Shown: piece by piece, positions 36,785-50,156 of the stretch
How positions within the stretch are numbered: position 1 is the first letter of the stretch
How the letters are laid out: every line of letters starts with the position of its first letter
Origin: Hippophae tibetana
Lineage: Eukaryota > Streptophyta > Magnoliopsida > Rosales > Elaeagnaceae
Direction of reading: 5' to 3'
Length of the DNA: 64,000 nt
Assembly: GCA_037013495.1 (NCBI GenBank)
Contig: CM072811.1
Location: forward strand, 26,724,159 to 26,788,158
The notes under the pieces: generated by a model
Seen by the model: the letters and a program-made list of their open reading frames with translations, nothing else
Told to the model about the DNA's origin: nothing
Database searches by the model: none
Translations under genes and position numbers: made by a program

Positions 36785-38230
36785 TAAAAAAAAAAACCTT
36801 AAAAATATTTATGATATTACTTTAAAATCTAGAAAGTATTTGTGATATTTTCAAACCTTAAAAATATTTATGATATTATTTTAAAATTTAAAATTATTAA
36901 TGATATTATCCCAAAATTTAAGATATAATGATAAAAACGTATTTTCCAAAATGAACACTAAACCAATCTTTCAAAGATATTGTCATATTACAAATAAAAA
37001 TGTTTGTTCAAATATTGTAGAGCGGCACGTGCCTCTAGTCATACGCTCACTTCTTTAATTTGCTCAATTTTCTTTTGGTTAAAATTTATCATTTCATTGT
37101 ATATTTTGAATGAAAATCTCAAGATTTTACTAAAATTCAATTGGGACATATCGTGATACATGAAGTTCGTAATAATTTACTAAAAAATGTACCAAAAGAT
37201 TTAGTATCCATTATTTATATATATATATATATGTTTTTGAAATTTTCAATTGTATATATAAATTTAGTAATATTTATAAAGAATTTTTTTAAAAATTTGA
37301 TATAAGATAATGTATATATGTGTTACCAGCAATTAAAATTAAGAATAATACAACTAAATTTTACTAATTTTAAAAAATATACAATATTTTATTAAGGACG
37401 CATTCTATCAATTTCCATAGTTTCTTAAAATATATATCAAAATAATTTCATAAATATAAACAATAATTCAAAATTAAGATACTAAAATATTGATAATATA
37501 TTAATATGTATTTAAAATTGTGAAATACAATCTTACAAAAAACTCATAAATACGAAGAATAACTCAAAATATACATATTTTTATTTTAAGAGAATAAAAT
37601 ATATTTATTTATTTAAAATTTTATTAACTTGGATAATTCAACTCTTTATTATGTAATATTTTTAATTACTTAAAAAATCTCTTTTACTAATGAAAATGTA
37701 ATAATTAATTTTATCTCGTTAAATTTTATAAAATTATTCTTAGAAAAAAATATTATTGTGAACATAATTTTTACCAGATCTTTCTTTATTAGTGTTAAAT
37801 AATAAATTAATAATAATAATAATGAGTGAAGTTATATAAATTCTCCTAAAATTGAAAACATTAAATAATAATATATTTAATATTGAATAATTATATAAAA
37901 TTATGTTAAATAAAAATTATTAAATAAAATTATTTAAAATAAAAAAATAAGACATACGTAAATATATAGTAATAAGATTTGATATGTTGGCAACTTATAA
38001 TGAACGAGTAGTAGGCAAGGAGGGTATTATCTGGAATAAAATTTATTGACTTAATAATCATTTCTTTGTTTTCGTCAAATACTACGCTAAAAACAAATAA
38101 TCATCGGATCCCACTTAAAAAACGTGTATTTTTTGAGAAATTGAATCAAACAAAATGGTAGGCCCTTTAATTATTGATTCACATGTATCAAATTTTTATA
38201 ATTTATATCATAAAATAATTATAAAATTAT

Positions 38231-38272
<42 letters not shown>

Positions 38273-40900
38273 TGATTTAATTTATGAAATATAATAACAC
38301 ACTGAGATCCATCCACGACTAATAAGTGGTGGGTCCCAATTTTTAAAATGACTACAATTAATAGTTATTTTTCTTTAATTTAAGTAGAGAGATAACTAAT
38401 AACATTAACATCGGTACCCTTGTCGCCTATTCAAATATAAGTCGTCCAATAGATCTAATATATATAAATGAGTTAAATTTAACTAATCGATCTCAAATTT
38501 TTTTTTTAATAACAAAAAAATCCTTCTCAATTTCAATTATAACAGCATTTATAGTTATATGTAAACCCCATAACATAAACATAATACATAGATTTAGTAA
38601 TTTATACCTATTAAATTTTTATTTAATAAATAAAATTAAGACTTAAAATAATTAATAAAAAATTATTTATTTTATTTAAGATAAATAAAATTATATATAA
38701 AAAATAATTTTAATTTTAAAAAATTATAAATATTTTAGTTACAAATAATTTATTACTTAATTTATATTTCTTAATTAATAAAAAATAAGGCCTAAATAAT
38801 TAATTTAAAAAAATAATTATTTATGTTATTTAAGATAAATAATCTTGTATAAAAATAAAAATATATAATTTAAATAATTGTGAATATTTTAAATATTAAT
38901 ATTTTATTACTTAATTGATAAAAAATAAAAATCTTAAATAAATTATACAATAACTAAGGTTATTATGTCAATGAATGTGTTAATAGAATAATCATAAAAA
39001 ATATTTTCAACCAATGACCTAAGTCCATATAATGATGAATATATCTTTTTGTTTCATTTGATAGCATTGACAAATCATATTAATTTTTGAAAGAAACTAT
39101 TTAAAAGTATAGATTTTAATAAACATAGAAATTTAAATTCATTAGTGATTTCAAAAATCAATAAAAATATATAATACAGTTAGAAATACATATATTATTA
39201 TATTGTGTTTATTTAAAAATTAAATGATAAAAATATTTATTTAAATTACTATTTATATTGAAAACGTTGTTATATATATATATCACACCTAATATTTTTT
39301 TAAAACAAAGTAACTTATATTTTAAGATATTGCGCTTAGATGTCAATAAGGACCATATCTAATAATATAATGATATAATAATAACTACCTATAGTAAGAA
39401 CACTAAAGTAATATGTCTCTCTATATATATCCATAAATCAATTTCAATTGATAATATTATATTACCGTTTAGAATTATTTATTTTAAAAATTATATAATG
39501 TGTTGTTTAAAAAAAACTATCTATTATTCATAAAAATAAAAGAAATTTTAAATTATAACTAAAAAAATTTAATATAACCAAAGTTAAAAATCATGTATAT
39601 AAATAGTTAAACAAATTATCAGTATTATTGGCTGAGACCTAGCCAAGTGTTGATACTTATAGATTTTTTAAAAATAAAAATAAACACAATTAGAATTTAT
39701 AATAATAAAAATAATATCATAATAATATTTAATTGGATTTAATTGGATAGATTTGTTCAACATCGAATGAGTCTTAATAATTATAGTTTAATTTAATTGG
39801 TGTTTAATTGGAGAGTGTTCAAAATAAAATTATATGTAAGATTTTTTTAATAATAAAAATGTATAAAATAAATATGAGAAATATTATTTTTATAATTATA
39901 AACTTTATATATGATATTATTTTTTTTGTTAACCCATTTTTTCTAATAATGAACGTGGATTACAATATAAAATAATTTTAGAAAAAATAATAATAATTGT
40001 AGTGGAACATAATTTCATATTTTTTTGTAGGCGTATGTTGATAGTGAATTGCACGAAGGTGTAGATTGCTTTGATCATACATGTGAGTAGTGCACCTTCA
40101 TTAAACAGATTGTCAAATAACACAAAATTATTTTCTCTTTTATATTTAAATTATTTATATTATAATATGTGAAAATTATTATAAAAAAATAAAAAATGAA
40201 CTTATATTTTAGATAATTTTAATATCTATCTCAATATAAATAATTTATATATATTAATATAAGAGAAACTTTACAATATTCCACGTTTTGACAACAAAAG
40301 TAACTTCTATTTTCTATATATTTCTTCTTTCAAGTTGTTTGACTTATTCCATATTAGACGTTAAGGTGATCACGTAAGTAAAAGTAATATTTATTATTTA
40401 TAAAATAAGAGTGTGTTTCACTCATATAATATTTATTATTTATATTATTTTCTATATATTTTTTAATTTTTATTTATAGATTTTTTAATTTTTATTTTTG
40501 ATACAAGTAGGCAGCATACTCAATCAAGAGATTCAAACAAAGAATCTTCAATCAAAACAATATACTTAATAGCTTAACAAATCTATGAAAACTAAAATCA
40601 TCAAGAAAGTAATAAATAGTATAAGATAAACGAATAGATATGCTAATTAAATTTAAGAAATATCACCCTAAAAATCATATATTTATTTTAAAAGTGATAA
40701 TTAAATTTTATATTTATTTTTATAATAGTTTAATTCTATTATTATAAAATAATAATTATACAATTATAAATAATTATTTGTTTTTTTATATTTTTAATTC
40801 TTTAAGTTATAGTTTATTTAATTTTTAATAAATTTATCAAATATAATAAAAATTATACTGTTATTTTTTTATAATAATAAAAATAAATTATTATAAAATT
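36785..40900. other. long AT-rich intergenic stretch
   Basis: Very AT-rich, with short degenerate tandem copies of AAAATATTTATGATATTA at 36800-36910 and no supported gene. The 64-codon minus ORF at 39929 has no recognisable feature. Confidence 0.5.
38236..38267. repeat. (AT)n microsatellite
   Basis: About 16 uninterrupted AT units. Shorter AT runs occur at 5027, 24551, 37216 and 43440. Confidence 0.9.
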
Positions 40901-41490
40901 TAAATATTATTTTAATAATAAATAAATAACATTGAGATTATTTATAGTTGTCCGGCCCAAATGAGTAGCTTATGTACACCTTTTACCTTATAGAGGTGAG
41001 TTCCACTAATTTCAATACCAATTGAATCTCAAATACATCAATTGTTTCGACATCCAGGCTCATTGAGTAAAGAATTATCGAAGGAAAAGCCTCAACCTCA
41101 AAGAGATATAGAAGAACTCCTCGTACTTACTCAATGGTGACAAGGTTTTTCTTACACCCCTATAAGTATCATAAAATGAGTGTATACAATATCATATCTT
41201 TTATTACATGTAGTAGTGCCATAGTAAGTATAAAATATAAAATACACTATATGTAACTTAATAACATAAAGTTTATTTTAATACGTAATGTTTTAGAGTA
41301 TAAGTCTTATTTAGAAGTATATAATTATTTTTTAAAATTATACATTCATTTAAATCAAAAATATGAAAATTTGTCAAATCATTTTGTATTAAAAAATAAT
41401 TTTTTTTTTGTAAAACGATGTAATCGCTTCTTTATCCTCAAATATTGTCAAAAATAAGTTGTAATTGTTTCCTATATATGAATGAATAGT
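40901..41490. other. unassigned; moderately complex stretch at 40940-41160
   Basis: 40940-41160 is less AT-biased than its flanks (for example CCTCAACCTCAAAGAGATAT) but gives no ORF and no recognised family. It may be a decayed gene or element piece. Confidence 0.3.
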
Positions 41491-41493
41491 ATG

Positions 41494-41847
41494 ACACTTG
41501 GGTGATTTTAATTTTACAAATTTGATACATTAGTCACATTTTTTTAAAATTAATACATTTTAATCACATTACTGTTACATTTTGGATATTTTAGTGTCAA
41601 TTTTTTTATTAGTAAAACTTAAGTTGAATTAAAATAAATTTTACTAATAGGGGCCCACAAGTGGATATTTAAAAATAAAAATATATCAAAAAGATAAAAA
41701 AAAAAAAGTAAAAAATTAAATTAAAATAATCAAAATCTAAAATAACTAAAGTGTTCACAAATATAAAAATAATACGGTTAAAACGTAACAATTAAAAGTA
41801 AAGTTATTAATGTATTTAATTTATGAAACTAAAGTCACCTCAAATGT
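41494..41847. mobile_element. MITE-like inverted repeat (354 bp)
   Basis: ACACTTGGGTGATTTTAATT at the left is mirrored by a right end whose complement begins ACATTTGAGGTGACTTTAGT. Mirrored blocks continue inward (ATACATTA, GTTACATTTTGG / GTTACGTTTTAA, TTTTAGTG). The target duplication is not clear. Confidence 0.5.
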
Positions 41848-43230
41848 AATTTTTTTAAATAAATTACCTTTAAATTTTATTAAAATTAAAAAAGAATAAT
41901 TTATATATAGACTAAAAGCTAATAAATTTTATAAAAAATATTGATCTAGACTGAAACCTGAACCGATCTTTCAACAATTATTATTTTTAAATATTTATTC
42001 AAAAATATATTTAACTTTAAAAAAATTAAACAAGTCAATATAATATAATAGTTAAACTAAGTAATTTAAATATTGAAATTATTTTTTAGTCTTAAGCTAT
42101 TTATCAAAAATTAATATAATTATTTAAAATTTAATTTATTTAATATTAAAAGTATTTTTATTACATAATTATATATACATAAAAATATTTGTTTGGTCTT
42201 AGTTAACTATATTTCAGAATTGCATTAGTCATTTTTGTCGTAAGTCTAATTGGTTAAAGTCTTTATTTTTTTTATCATTTAATTAAAGTCTTATTTATGC
42301 ACGATGTAATATTCTAGAAGGTTTCATTTATAAAAAAAAAATGTAGGAGTAATATTTTATCATAGTAGTGATCCTTTCATGTGATTAGATCTCTAAGTTC
42401 TCAATATTCAATTTATACAGTTACAGAAAATAGTCACATATATGGTAATATAATAACATTTCTAGAAGCTAATGAACTATGATAAATAAATTGGTTTTTT
42501 TTTTCTAGGAATAAAGAAATTGATTAATAAAATAATAAAACTATGTAATATAGAATTATTTTTTTACAAAGTTAGAAAATAGCCATAAAAGTGTAATGTA
42601 ATATAGGGAGATTTGATTTTCATATAAATTATAACATTATATTAGAATTGCATATCTTTTTTTTTTAATATTTATAACTCTAATTATAAAATCCTAAATA
42701 TTTAATTTAATGATGTATAGAGAGAATGAAAAGTGATGAGATATATAAAAATAAATTTTATTTTTTGGCTCTTTTTTAGCAAAATAATGGATTCGGGCTA
42801 GTGTGTTTCTCACAGAGATTATTTTTACGTGAAATACATAAAATTAAGTATATTACTATAGGACATATATTAAATATCATAAAAATATATATTTTTAAAA
42901 TAAATGATAATTAAGTATTATCGAATCTATAATTTATAACATATATATATATATAATAATTAAATCTTAACCTCATACCATTAAAATAATCACAAAACAC
43001 TACTCTCTAACTTATTTTTTAAAATTGAATATATAATTAATTGGTGTAGACCCCACAAAATGAGAAAAAAATTGCTTTGAAAGCCAACTTTGGTGGTCTC
43101 TCAATGTACACCTATCCACCGTCAACACTTCGGATTTCCCAAAATGAACACATAAATCAATTAATCAATAAGAAATAGAAATCAACAATTCTTAAAAAAA
43201 AAAAATAGAAATAAATAACTCCTTCAGTTT
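41848..43230. other. AT-rich intergenic and promoter flank
   Basis: No gene seen up to about 43030. After that the sequence becomes more complex (CCAACTTTGGTGGTCTC, CCGTCAACACTTCGG), fitting an upstream promoter region. Confidence 0.4.
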
Positions 43231-43234
43231 CACT

Positions 43235-43240
43235 TATAAA
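43235..43240 (+). promoter_or_regulatory. TATA box of a candidate promoter
   Basis: CACTTATAAATGCC is followed about 45 bases later by a (CT)n leader and a splice donor. That combination is typical of a plant transcription start. Confidence 0.45.
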
Positions 43241-43264
43241 TGCCATCTTGCTAAGTTTTAGAAC

Positions 43265-43427
43265 CTGAGAAAACGTTACACCTTTCTCTCTCTCTCTCTC
43301 TCTCTCTAAACCAAGAGTTTATGATCTACATGAAGAATCATTGAAACTTTGAAAGATATATAAAAGAAAGAGAGAGCTTCAGCTTCAACTTCATATAGAG
43401 CTTTCATTCTCCTTTCTACTCTACCAG
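43265..43427 (+). other. candidate first, non-coding exon of an unidentified gene
   Basis: It contains a (CT) run at 43284-43307 and purine-rich sequence (AAGAAAGAGAGAGCTTCAGC), and ends CTACCAG|GTATGT, a strong donor. No ORF starts here and I could not find the next exon within the following 6 kb. The product may be non-coding, or the rest of the gene has been lost or lies beyond the repeats. Confidence 0.35.
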
Positions 43428-43429
43428 GT

Positions 43430-45759
43430 ATGTATATGTATATATATATATATATATATAGTCAAAGCATTCATTCTCCCAAATTGGATCTTTAATTATT
43501 TATTTATAGCACTTTCTATATAATCCAATTGATATATATTCTAGTTTTATTTTCGCTTTCTGTATATATATATATACATGGATCTTATGTAATATGATGT
43601 AGATATATGAATATTATCTCATAAATACGATCTTAATTATATAGTGAAAGCTTTAATTATAGAGGCATATCAAAAGTATTACATGAAATTTGGAGTCTAT
43701 GCAATGGTTGAAAACATGAAATTTGAAGTCTATGCCATGGTTATTGAAATGATGTTAGTTTATTATGAAATTTATTATTTTACTTGAATTAATGGAATTT
43801 TATTCTTTTTTCATTGAGATTTGTATAAGAATTGTCTAGTAATTTAGTTAATTTATACAAGCTATTTAGAAAAAAATAAAAAATAATAATATTCAATATT
43901 AAACAAATTTAAATGATAATAATTTAATTTAAAAAACGTCTAATTTAATAGTATTTAATATAAAATAATATAATAAAAAATTTTAATAAAAGAAATATAT
44001 GAGTATATTTTTATGATGATGAATTTTAAAAATATTATTTTTATTGTTTAAAAAAAATTATTTACTAAAGTTTGTAGTTTGAATAAATTTTTTCCCCTTC
44101 TCCTTTCTAAACAACCTTGAAGAATTTCCTTGCTTGTGCTGAAGTGATACATACGACAAAGTTTGTAATCATTGATGAATTAAAGGAAAATTATATTTAT
44201 TCCTCAAATTTTAATTAAAGTAATATTAATATTTTTTAATTTTTTAAAATCTTATAATTTAGTTATTAAACTTATAAATTTTACAAATATATTCATAAAT
44301 TTTTAACATACATGATTACTTATGACTTTATCATCAAATTTTAAAGGCAATTCTTAAATGTATAAGTTCCTGTATGTTAAATATATTTGTAAAATTTTAA
44401 AAATTTAATCATATAATTTAAAAAATATCAAAAATATAATATATGTTAAAAAATGACAATTCTATAAAAAAAACAATTTCAAGGGATGAATTTTACATTA
44501 TTAGTCAATTATAACTCAATTATTTTAATATAAAAAATTATGAGTTTTTATTTTTTAAAAATCTTAGAATCCGTGATTTAAAAAACGGAAGAGTAATTAC
44601 TACAACAAAGACTACAAAGTGAATCACAGATAGACACGTGATATTACAAATTGTGCTACAGTTCTTAAAATGAAATATAAAAATAAAGTAAAAATAATTT
44701 AATTTTTTTTAAAATAAGAATATAATTTAGTATACGAATCTTACCATAACGTATTATTAATATTGCGATAACATAATGATTCCAGCTAATTGTCTTTCAC
44801 GGTAAATCGTGTTTGTTGACTTTTGAAATATATTTGTATTAAATTATTAAGTACAAAGTGGTATAATAGTGTTAAATTATAATTAAAGGTGAAAATGTTA
44901 TTAAAATCACATAACTAATTGAATAAATAATAAATAATAAAATTCATTAATAGAAGATAAAACAATAAACCCAACAATGCAACAACCAAGTAGGATTTGA
45001 GGTGGCAATTCTTATTAGCTCGATCAATTTCGAAATAACTCATTTTGAATTTATCTAATCTTGAATTAATTTAAATTTAGCTTAAGTTAGTAAAAATAAG
45101 TACAAACTTATTTAAACTAATTCAAATTATCAATCATATATTTTTTAATTAATTAAACATTTTTTTATAAATCAAATAATATGTTTAATAACTAAAACTT
45201 ATTAGCTCCAACAAAATTATATAAAACACAAAAATGTAGAAAATAATATTACAACAACTAACCTTTAGAACAAATAATAAATTAAAACTAAATGAATAAC
45301 TCACGTAAATAACAAATTACTTAGATATAATATAATTCTTTATATACATGTTATGTTACAATAACTAGTTAATTAAAAAATAAAAATACTAATAAACATA
45401 AGCTAAAAAAACTAATTATTAAAGCAAAAAGTCAATTTTAAATAAATTCACCAAATATAAACACTCTAATTTCTCTTATACAAAAGTAAGAGAATTTCTT
45501 GAATACATGTAAACTTACAGTTTGATTAAAGAGCTTCAATTCTTAATAGAATTTTTTTCGATCACTAAACAAAGAAATATATAAGTAAGATGAAACAAAT
45601 AATTTCTTACAAAGTTAATCACATATATATAAAAGATATCTTAGTGTATTCAAGTAGGCCATACAAAAAAAAAAGAATCTTTTTAGTATGGCACGAAATA
45701 TAATTTAGCCTGTTTCAATGGGCGTAAGGCTGTTGCTAAAGAAGAGTGAAACAATACTA
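43430..45759. other. AT-rich intergenic with small repeats
   Basis: It holds a (TA)n run at 43435-43460 and a short duplication at 43683-43743 (ATGAAATTTG.AGTCTATGC.ATGGTT twice). No gene seen. Confidence 0.5.
44205..44445. mobile_element. possible MITE
   Basis: AATTTTACAAATATATTCAT followed by TTAACATACATG is mirrored by CTGTATGTTAAATATATTTGTAAAATT-like sequence. Outer arms (TTTTTTAAAATCTTATAATT / TCATATAATTTAAAAAATA) also pair. Confidence 0.4.
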
Positions 45760-46765
45760 CACACCATATAGTAATTAACTCAATTACACTTTCATGTGAA
45801 TTAAATTACTTAATCTTATCAATTATGTATTATATATAAGACTTATACATTTATGCCTAAAAATTGTGCATGCTGTTTAATCAAAGTAAACAATTAAATA
45901 ATTCTCACAAATCATTTTAATTGCTTTTATAGATCAATTGTTGGTCAAACAATTCATAGCATAAAAATTGGATTAAATAATATAATTAAATTAAAATCAT
46001 AATTGAGGTAAAATATTAGATCATTATATAGTGAAAATTTGGTTTATAAGATCTTTAGATTAATAAATTAACTAAACATAATTTTGTTTATAAATCTCAT
46101 ATTTTTCATAAAAAAAAGACATAAAAATTGATAAATAAAGGAGGAAAAGAAGAAATACAATCAATATCTTAAATTATAATACTAATCTCCTTTCGAATCT
46201 CCACTAAAATTGTAACTTCTTTCAAATTTTTCTGTGTTTTTTTTCTTTCTTCTTGGCTCCAAAAATTGATGAACATTATGTTAATTTTGGCTTCTTTGAG
46301 TTTATGGGGAAATTATGGGGTTAAATATGACTAAGGTAGAATATGGACCATCAAATCAAATTCAGATTAAAGGTTAAGATAAAAAAAAGAAAAACAATTA
46401 ACAATACTAACCAATAAGAGAGTGACACATGATATACATAATTTATTGGGCAAATTAGAGTATGATGCATGGCGGAAGGAATGGTCTCGATCAACACAGG
46501 TTGAGTCATAAACACGTGGAAAAATGTGATTCGTAGTTAAAGATGGTGTGGTGCTAGGGTGGAAAGAATGAATAAACCAGGTGTGACGTGTGGTGATTGC
46601 ATTGATAAAGCAATGAACTAGGAAGGAATGCGGTGCTAACACATGGCAAGATGGTGTCACTCTGTACATGAGGCTTTGCACGATTTTCCTTTTTGGGATT
46701 GTGTAGCGTTCACATGGCTTGCTCCATTATCTCTACTACTTACGTTGCATCCACGTGGTAATAAC
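45760..46765 (-). repeat. Ty3/gypsy-type LTR-like repeat, copy 3 (partial)
   Basis: It is collinear with 22495-23480: TTTCATGTGAATTAAATT, ATTAGATCATTATA.AGTGAAAATT, GACATAAAAATTGATAAA, TTAAATATGA and GAATATGGACCAT occur in the same order. It then ends in a GC-richer region with ACACGTGG and TGCATCCACGTGG. The segment next to the primer site in copy 1 is missing here. Confidence 0.5.
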
Positions 46766-46942
46766 ATCCTTAACATAAAAGGATTCAATATAAAATTCAA
46801 CAAAAGCACAATTGTCAACACATGGTCATTGAATAGATAAGAGATTAATATGAGCACGTGGAGTATGCAGCAAAGAAGTAACAGATAAAAAACAATCATT
46901 CCTAATATGCAAGACTCTATGACCTTCATTATCTATTAGTAA
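46766..46942. other. junction between LTR-like repeat and copia fragment
   Basis: A short stretch with no recognised content. The copia fragment breaks off here, so no 3' part of that element is present. Confidence 0.3.
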
Positions 46943-48215
46943 CTAGTTACCATTTCCTATAATAATACTTTTATTTCCCTGGTATGTAAAAACATTAGGA
47001 ACTTGCTTAAGGTTGGGAGATAGATGATGATCGGCTCCTGATTCCAAAAGCCAATTGCTAACATTCATAGCAAAAGCTACTTTATATCTTGATGCAGAGT
47101 TGTGAGCAAAGTACGAGTAGATCCTCGATTCTTTCCAAGAAAGCATCACAAAGTAAGAAACAAGAGAAAGCAACATGACAAGCCTTATCAAAATTTTGGT
47201 AAACAAGTCTATCACTCCCTTTCTCGAAGTTCTTGACATTAGAATTATTAACAACGTTACTTTTTTAAGATACATCAGAATTGGCATTTTGTTGTTGCTT
47301 CAAGAAACTGCGAAAGTTCCATTGGGGTATGTTGTCAACTTGAGAACCAACATTGCCATTAGACTTGTTGTTTTTATTCTTAGAAACATGATTGCCACAA
47401 TTAAAGTGTGCAACATTTTCATGCACAACAGATTCTTGATGTACTTCTTTAGAAACTTGAAGCATTCTTTCATAGTTCTCAAGTTGACTGTGAAGAATTA
47501 CAACAAAAGGATGGATTTAATGCATGTTAAAGGTAGTAAAAAATGCGAGATATCGAGGACTCAAACCATAAAGGATGTAAAGAACCAGTTCACATTTTGA
47601 AATTATTTATTCTATGGTTGCTAGGTGATCAGTTATAGTCTTGGCCTTCCAACATATTATCACTCACAAATAAGCCATTCTTGGCAAGCATTTATAATTT
47701 CCCTCTCAATTATATAACCCTAGATTGAGTGGTGTTTCTAAACCTCTCTTCGAGTACAAGCCATTGTTCTTGAGCGGATAAATTTCCAACAAGCACAACA
47801 TTCATGTCATGTGTTATTGAGTTATAAATCTATGTTTTCACTAAGGAATCATATTGGATCCAAGTAGTGAATTGGGGGTTAGAAATCAAACATTCATTGT
47901 TAAGAAAATTTGAAGGCTTGAGTAGGATTCCATTAATGATCATCTAGTTTTAGTGAAAGTGCAATAATATATGGATACATAATCGGAAAAGATTGAGAAA
48001 GAACATTAAGAATTGTATTATTATCAATTCTTCTTGATGTAGGAGTGCAAGATCGTTCTCAAGATGATTATCACTTCAATTTCTTTGAAGTGTTGTAGGA
48101 ATAGTATCACCAATTCTATGCATGTTGGTCATTCATATGGTGTTGGAGGAGTTCACCGGTGAAGATAATAGAACCTCTTGGAAGCTAGCTTTAGAACCCA
48201 TAACTAAGGTTCTCA
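46943..48215 (-). pseudogene. Ty1/copia fragment (gag and start of protease)
   Basis: On the minus strand it begins MGSKASFQEVLLSSPVNSSN near 48202. The gag then appears in pieces across frames and stops (ISNPQFTTWIQYDSLVKT, VVLVGNLSAQEQWLVLEERF). A zinc-knuckle-like FNCGNHVSKN is at about 47400. The protease region reads NWLLESGADHHLSPN, where DSGAS is usual, followed by GNKSIIIGNGN. Integrase and RT are absent. The gag type differs from both other copia elements in the window, so it is a separate family. Confidence 0.75.
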
Positions 48216-48245
48216 AGATCAAAAGATAAACTTTAATACTATACA

Positions 48246-48503
48246 AACTTTCAATACAAATAATTGTTGAAGGAAATTTGAAAATGAATTATTATGATTT
48301 CAATATTATATTATTATTACGCATGCAAGCAATGCTTATTTAAGGAATGCTAAAGGTATATGTAGTGCATACAATGCACCACAACACATATAATTATATG
48401 GAATGCAATATCACAACCAATAACTAATAATTAACTAACTAATTATATCTCATGTAAGAACATATTATAGTTCTATACAATATAATAGTTATTATATTAT
48501 ACA
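48246..48503 (-). repeat. possible 5' LTR of the copia fragment
   Basis: It lies directly upstream of the fragment on its coding strand. The next interior bases, TAGTATTAAAG (48233-48243), look like a decayed TGGTATCAGAG primer site changed only by G-to-A and C-to-T. LTR ends are uncertain and no partner LTR exists in the window. Confidence 0.35.
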
Positions 48504-48975
48504 CCATTAGCATGTATATTTTATATTTAAAGTATTAATTTAGTGATAGAAATAATATTTTTCAAAAAGTCATTAAATATAACTATAAATTTATATAAAT
48601 ATATAATAATTTTAAAAAAAATTATAGGAAAAATGAGATAGGAGAATGAGTAGGATAGAATGGTGATCCCCGCCTCCACCCGTTCCCCATGGGCTCATTC
48701 CCCATCGATGCTAAAGTTAAGGTTTCTCATAACTTCCTCCTTCTAGGGGAATATATAAAGTATTAATTAAAGTGATAAATAATATAACATGTATTTTTTA
48801 TAACTAAAGTATTAATTTAACGAAAGAAATAATATTTTTTAATAATACTCATTAAATTTAACTATAAATTTATGCAAATATATAATAATTTTTTAATTTT
48901 TTTTAAGGAAAATGGACATCATTTTGCTAAAGTTTAGGTTTCTTCACAAATTCCTCCTTCTATGGGAAAAATTGA
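48504..48975. other. intergenic with a short internal duplication
   Basis: 48520-48620 and 48790-48900 share GTATTAATTTA..GA.AGAAATAATATTTTT and AAATTTAACTATAAATTTAT-type sequence. 48660-48730 is briefly GC-rich (CCCCGCCTCCACCCGTTCCC), with no ORF. Confidence 0.4.
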
Positions 48976-49245
48976 TATCCCAATCGTTGACACTTGTAGA
49001 GATCTTGTTAGAGTTTTGACAACCGATCTTCAAGTCATATGTAAGACCTTATATTTAATCTAAAAATATTTAAGACCTTACATTTAGAATATATGTAACA
49101 CATTACACATGTTTCTTAAAAATATGTAAGGTCTTACTTCTAGATCTTATGTAACATATTAAATATATATTTAAAAAATATATAATTGATTATAATCATT
49201 GAAACTCTACAAAAGTCACCAAAAAGTTTAGTTACTAACAATAGT
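48976..49245. repeat. second block of the TATGTAAGACCTTATAT repeat family
   Basis: It shares TATGTAAGACCTTATATTTA, AAAATATTTAAGACCTTACA and TGTAACACATTACACATGTT with the block at 3090-3610. Confidence 0.55.
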
Positions 49246-50083
49246 TATTGAAACCCTTAAAGTAGTAATTGTTAGAGATCTTCTATCTTGTTGGGTATGG
49301 TGAAATTATGCAATAAGATTATTTAAGTCTTTTTATTGTATCATTTTATATAACCTTATGAGTTTTGAAATTATTTTTAATAAGTTATAAAAAATTGATG
49401 AAAGATACAAATATATAACTATTTAAGCTAAAATTCATAAAAAAATCTATGTAAATATTTTTCAAAAAGTATATTGGATTACGTCCCATAATAGCCCACC
49501 AATATGCCCCAGCCATAATTACAAAATCCCATCACAATTACTAGTAAACAACTAATTCCAGCAAGAAATGTGCGCCGCTCAAAATTAATGGATAGGTGGT
49601 GAAGGAGTATAAATCTCATTGATTATTTTTTGTCTTATGTATTATTAATAATTTTTAAGTTGAAGAATAAGATGTTAACAACATATTTATTATTTAGTTG
49701 TATTGATTTATCTTTTAAATGATATGGTTATACGTTACTATCTTTATGAACCTAAATTTAAATATCATTATATAATATATATTTTTTATTTAATAAAAAA
49801 TAAACTTTATTGTCTTAAAAAGAATAATACATACTCGTGATGCCGTGGTTGAGAGTCTAGAAATTGTGTATAAAAAGGAAGGGGAAAGTTGGATTTTAAT
49901 ATGCTTAAATAGTTTTCCGATTGCTTTTGGAGTAATGCTAATTAAACACAGAAATTTGCAAAAGTAATAGTTTTATACTTGTAGACATAGTCAATAAATA
50001 TTGCCTTTAAAATTTAAAAAAAGTTATAGCTTTTTGAAGTATGTGTTTAGAGTGCATTTAACATTTCTCGTTTTTGGCTTATT
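49246..50083. other. intergenic region upstream of the Sec14-like gene
   Basis: AT-rich; the more complex patches at 49490-49610 give no ORF. Presumably includes the promoter. Confidence 0.4.
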
Positions 50084-50156
50084 TTATATATATATATATA
50101 GATTTTGAAAGTGTTGGTTGGCTTGAGCTTGAGCTTGAGCTTGGTTAGTGTTCACC
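50084..50156 (+). promoter_or_regulatory. TATA-rich promoter core and leader of the Sec14-like gene
   Basis: TTATATATATATATATA (50084-50100) ends 56 bases before the ATG. The leader contains GCTTGA repeated about four times (50120-50142). Confidence 0.45.

Noticed and set aside
47175-47600. 141-codon plus-strand ORF as a gene
   Set aside because: Antisense to the copia gag-protease fragment, whose minus-strand motifs are clear.
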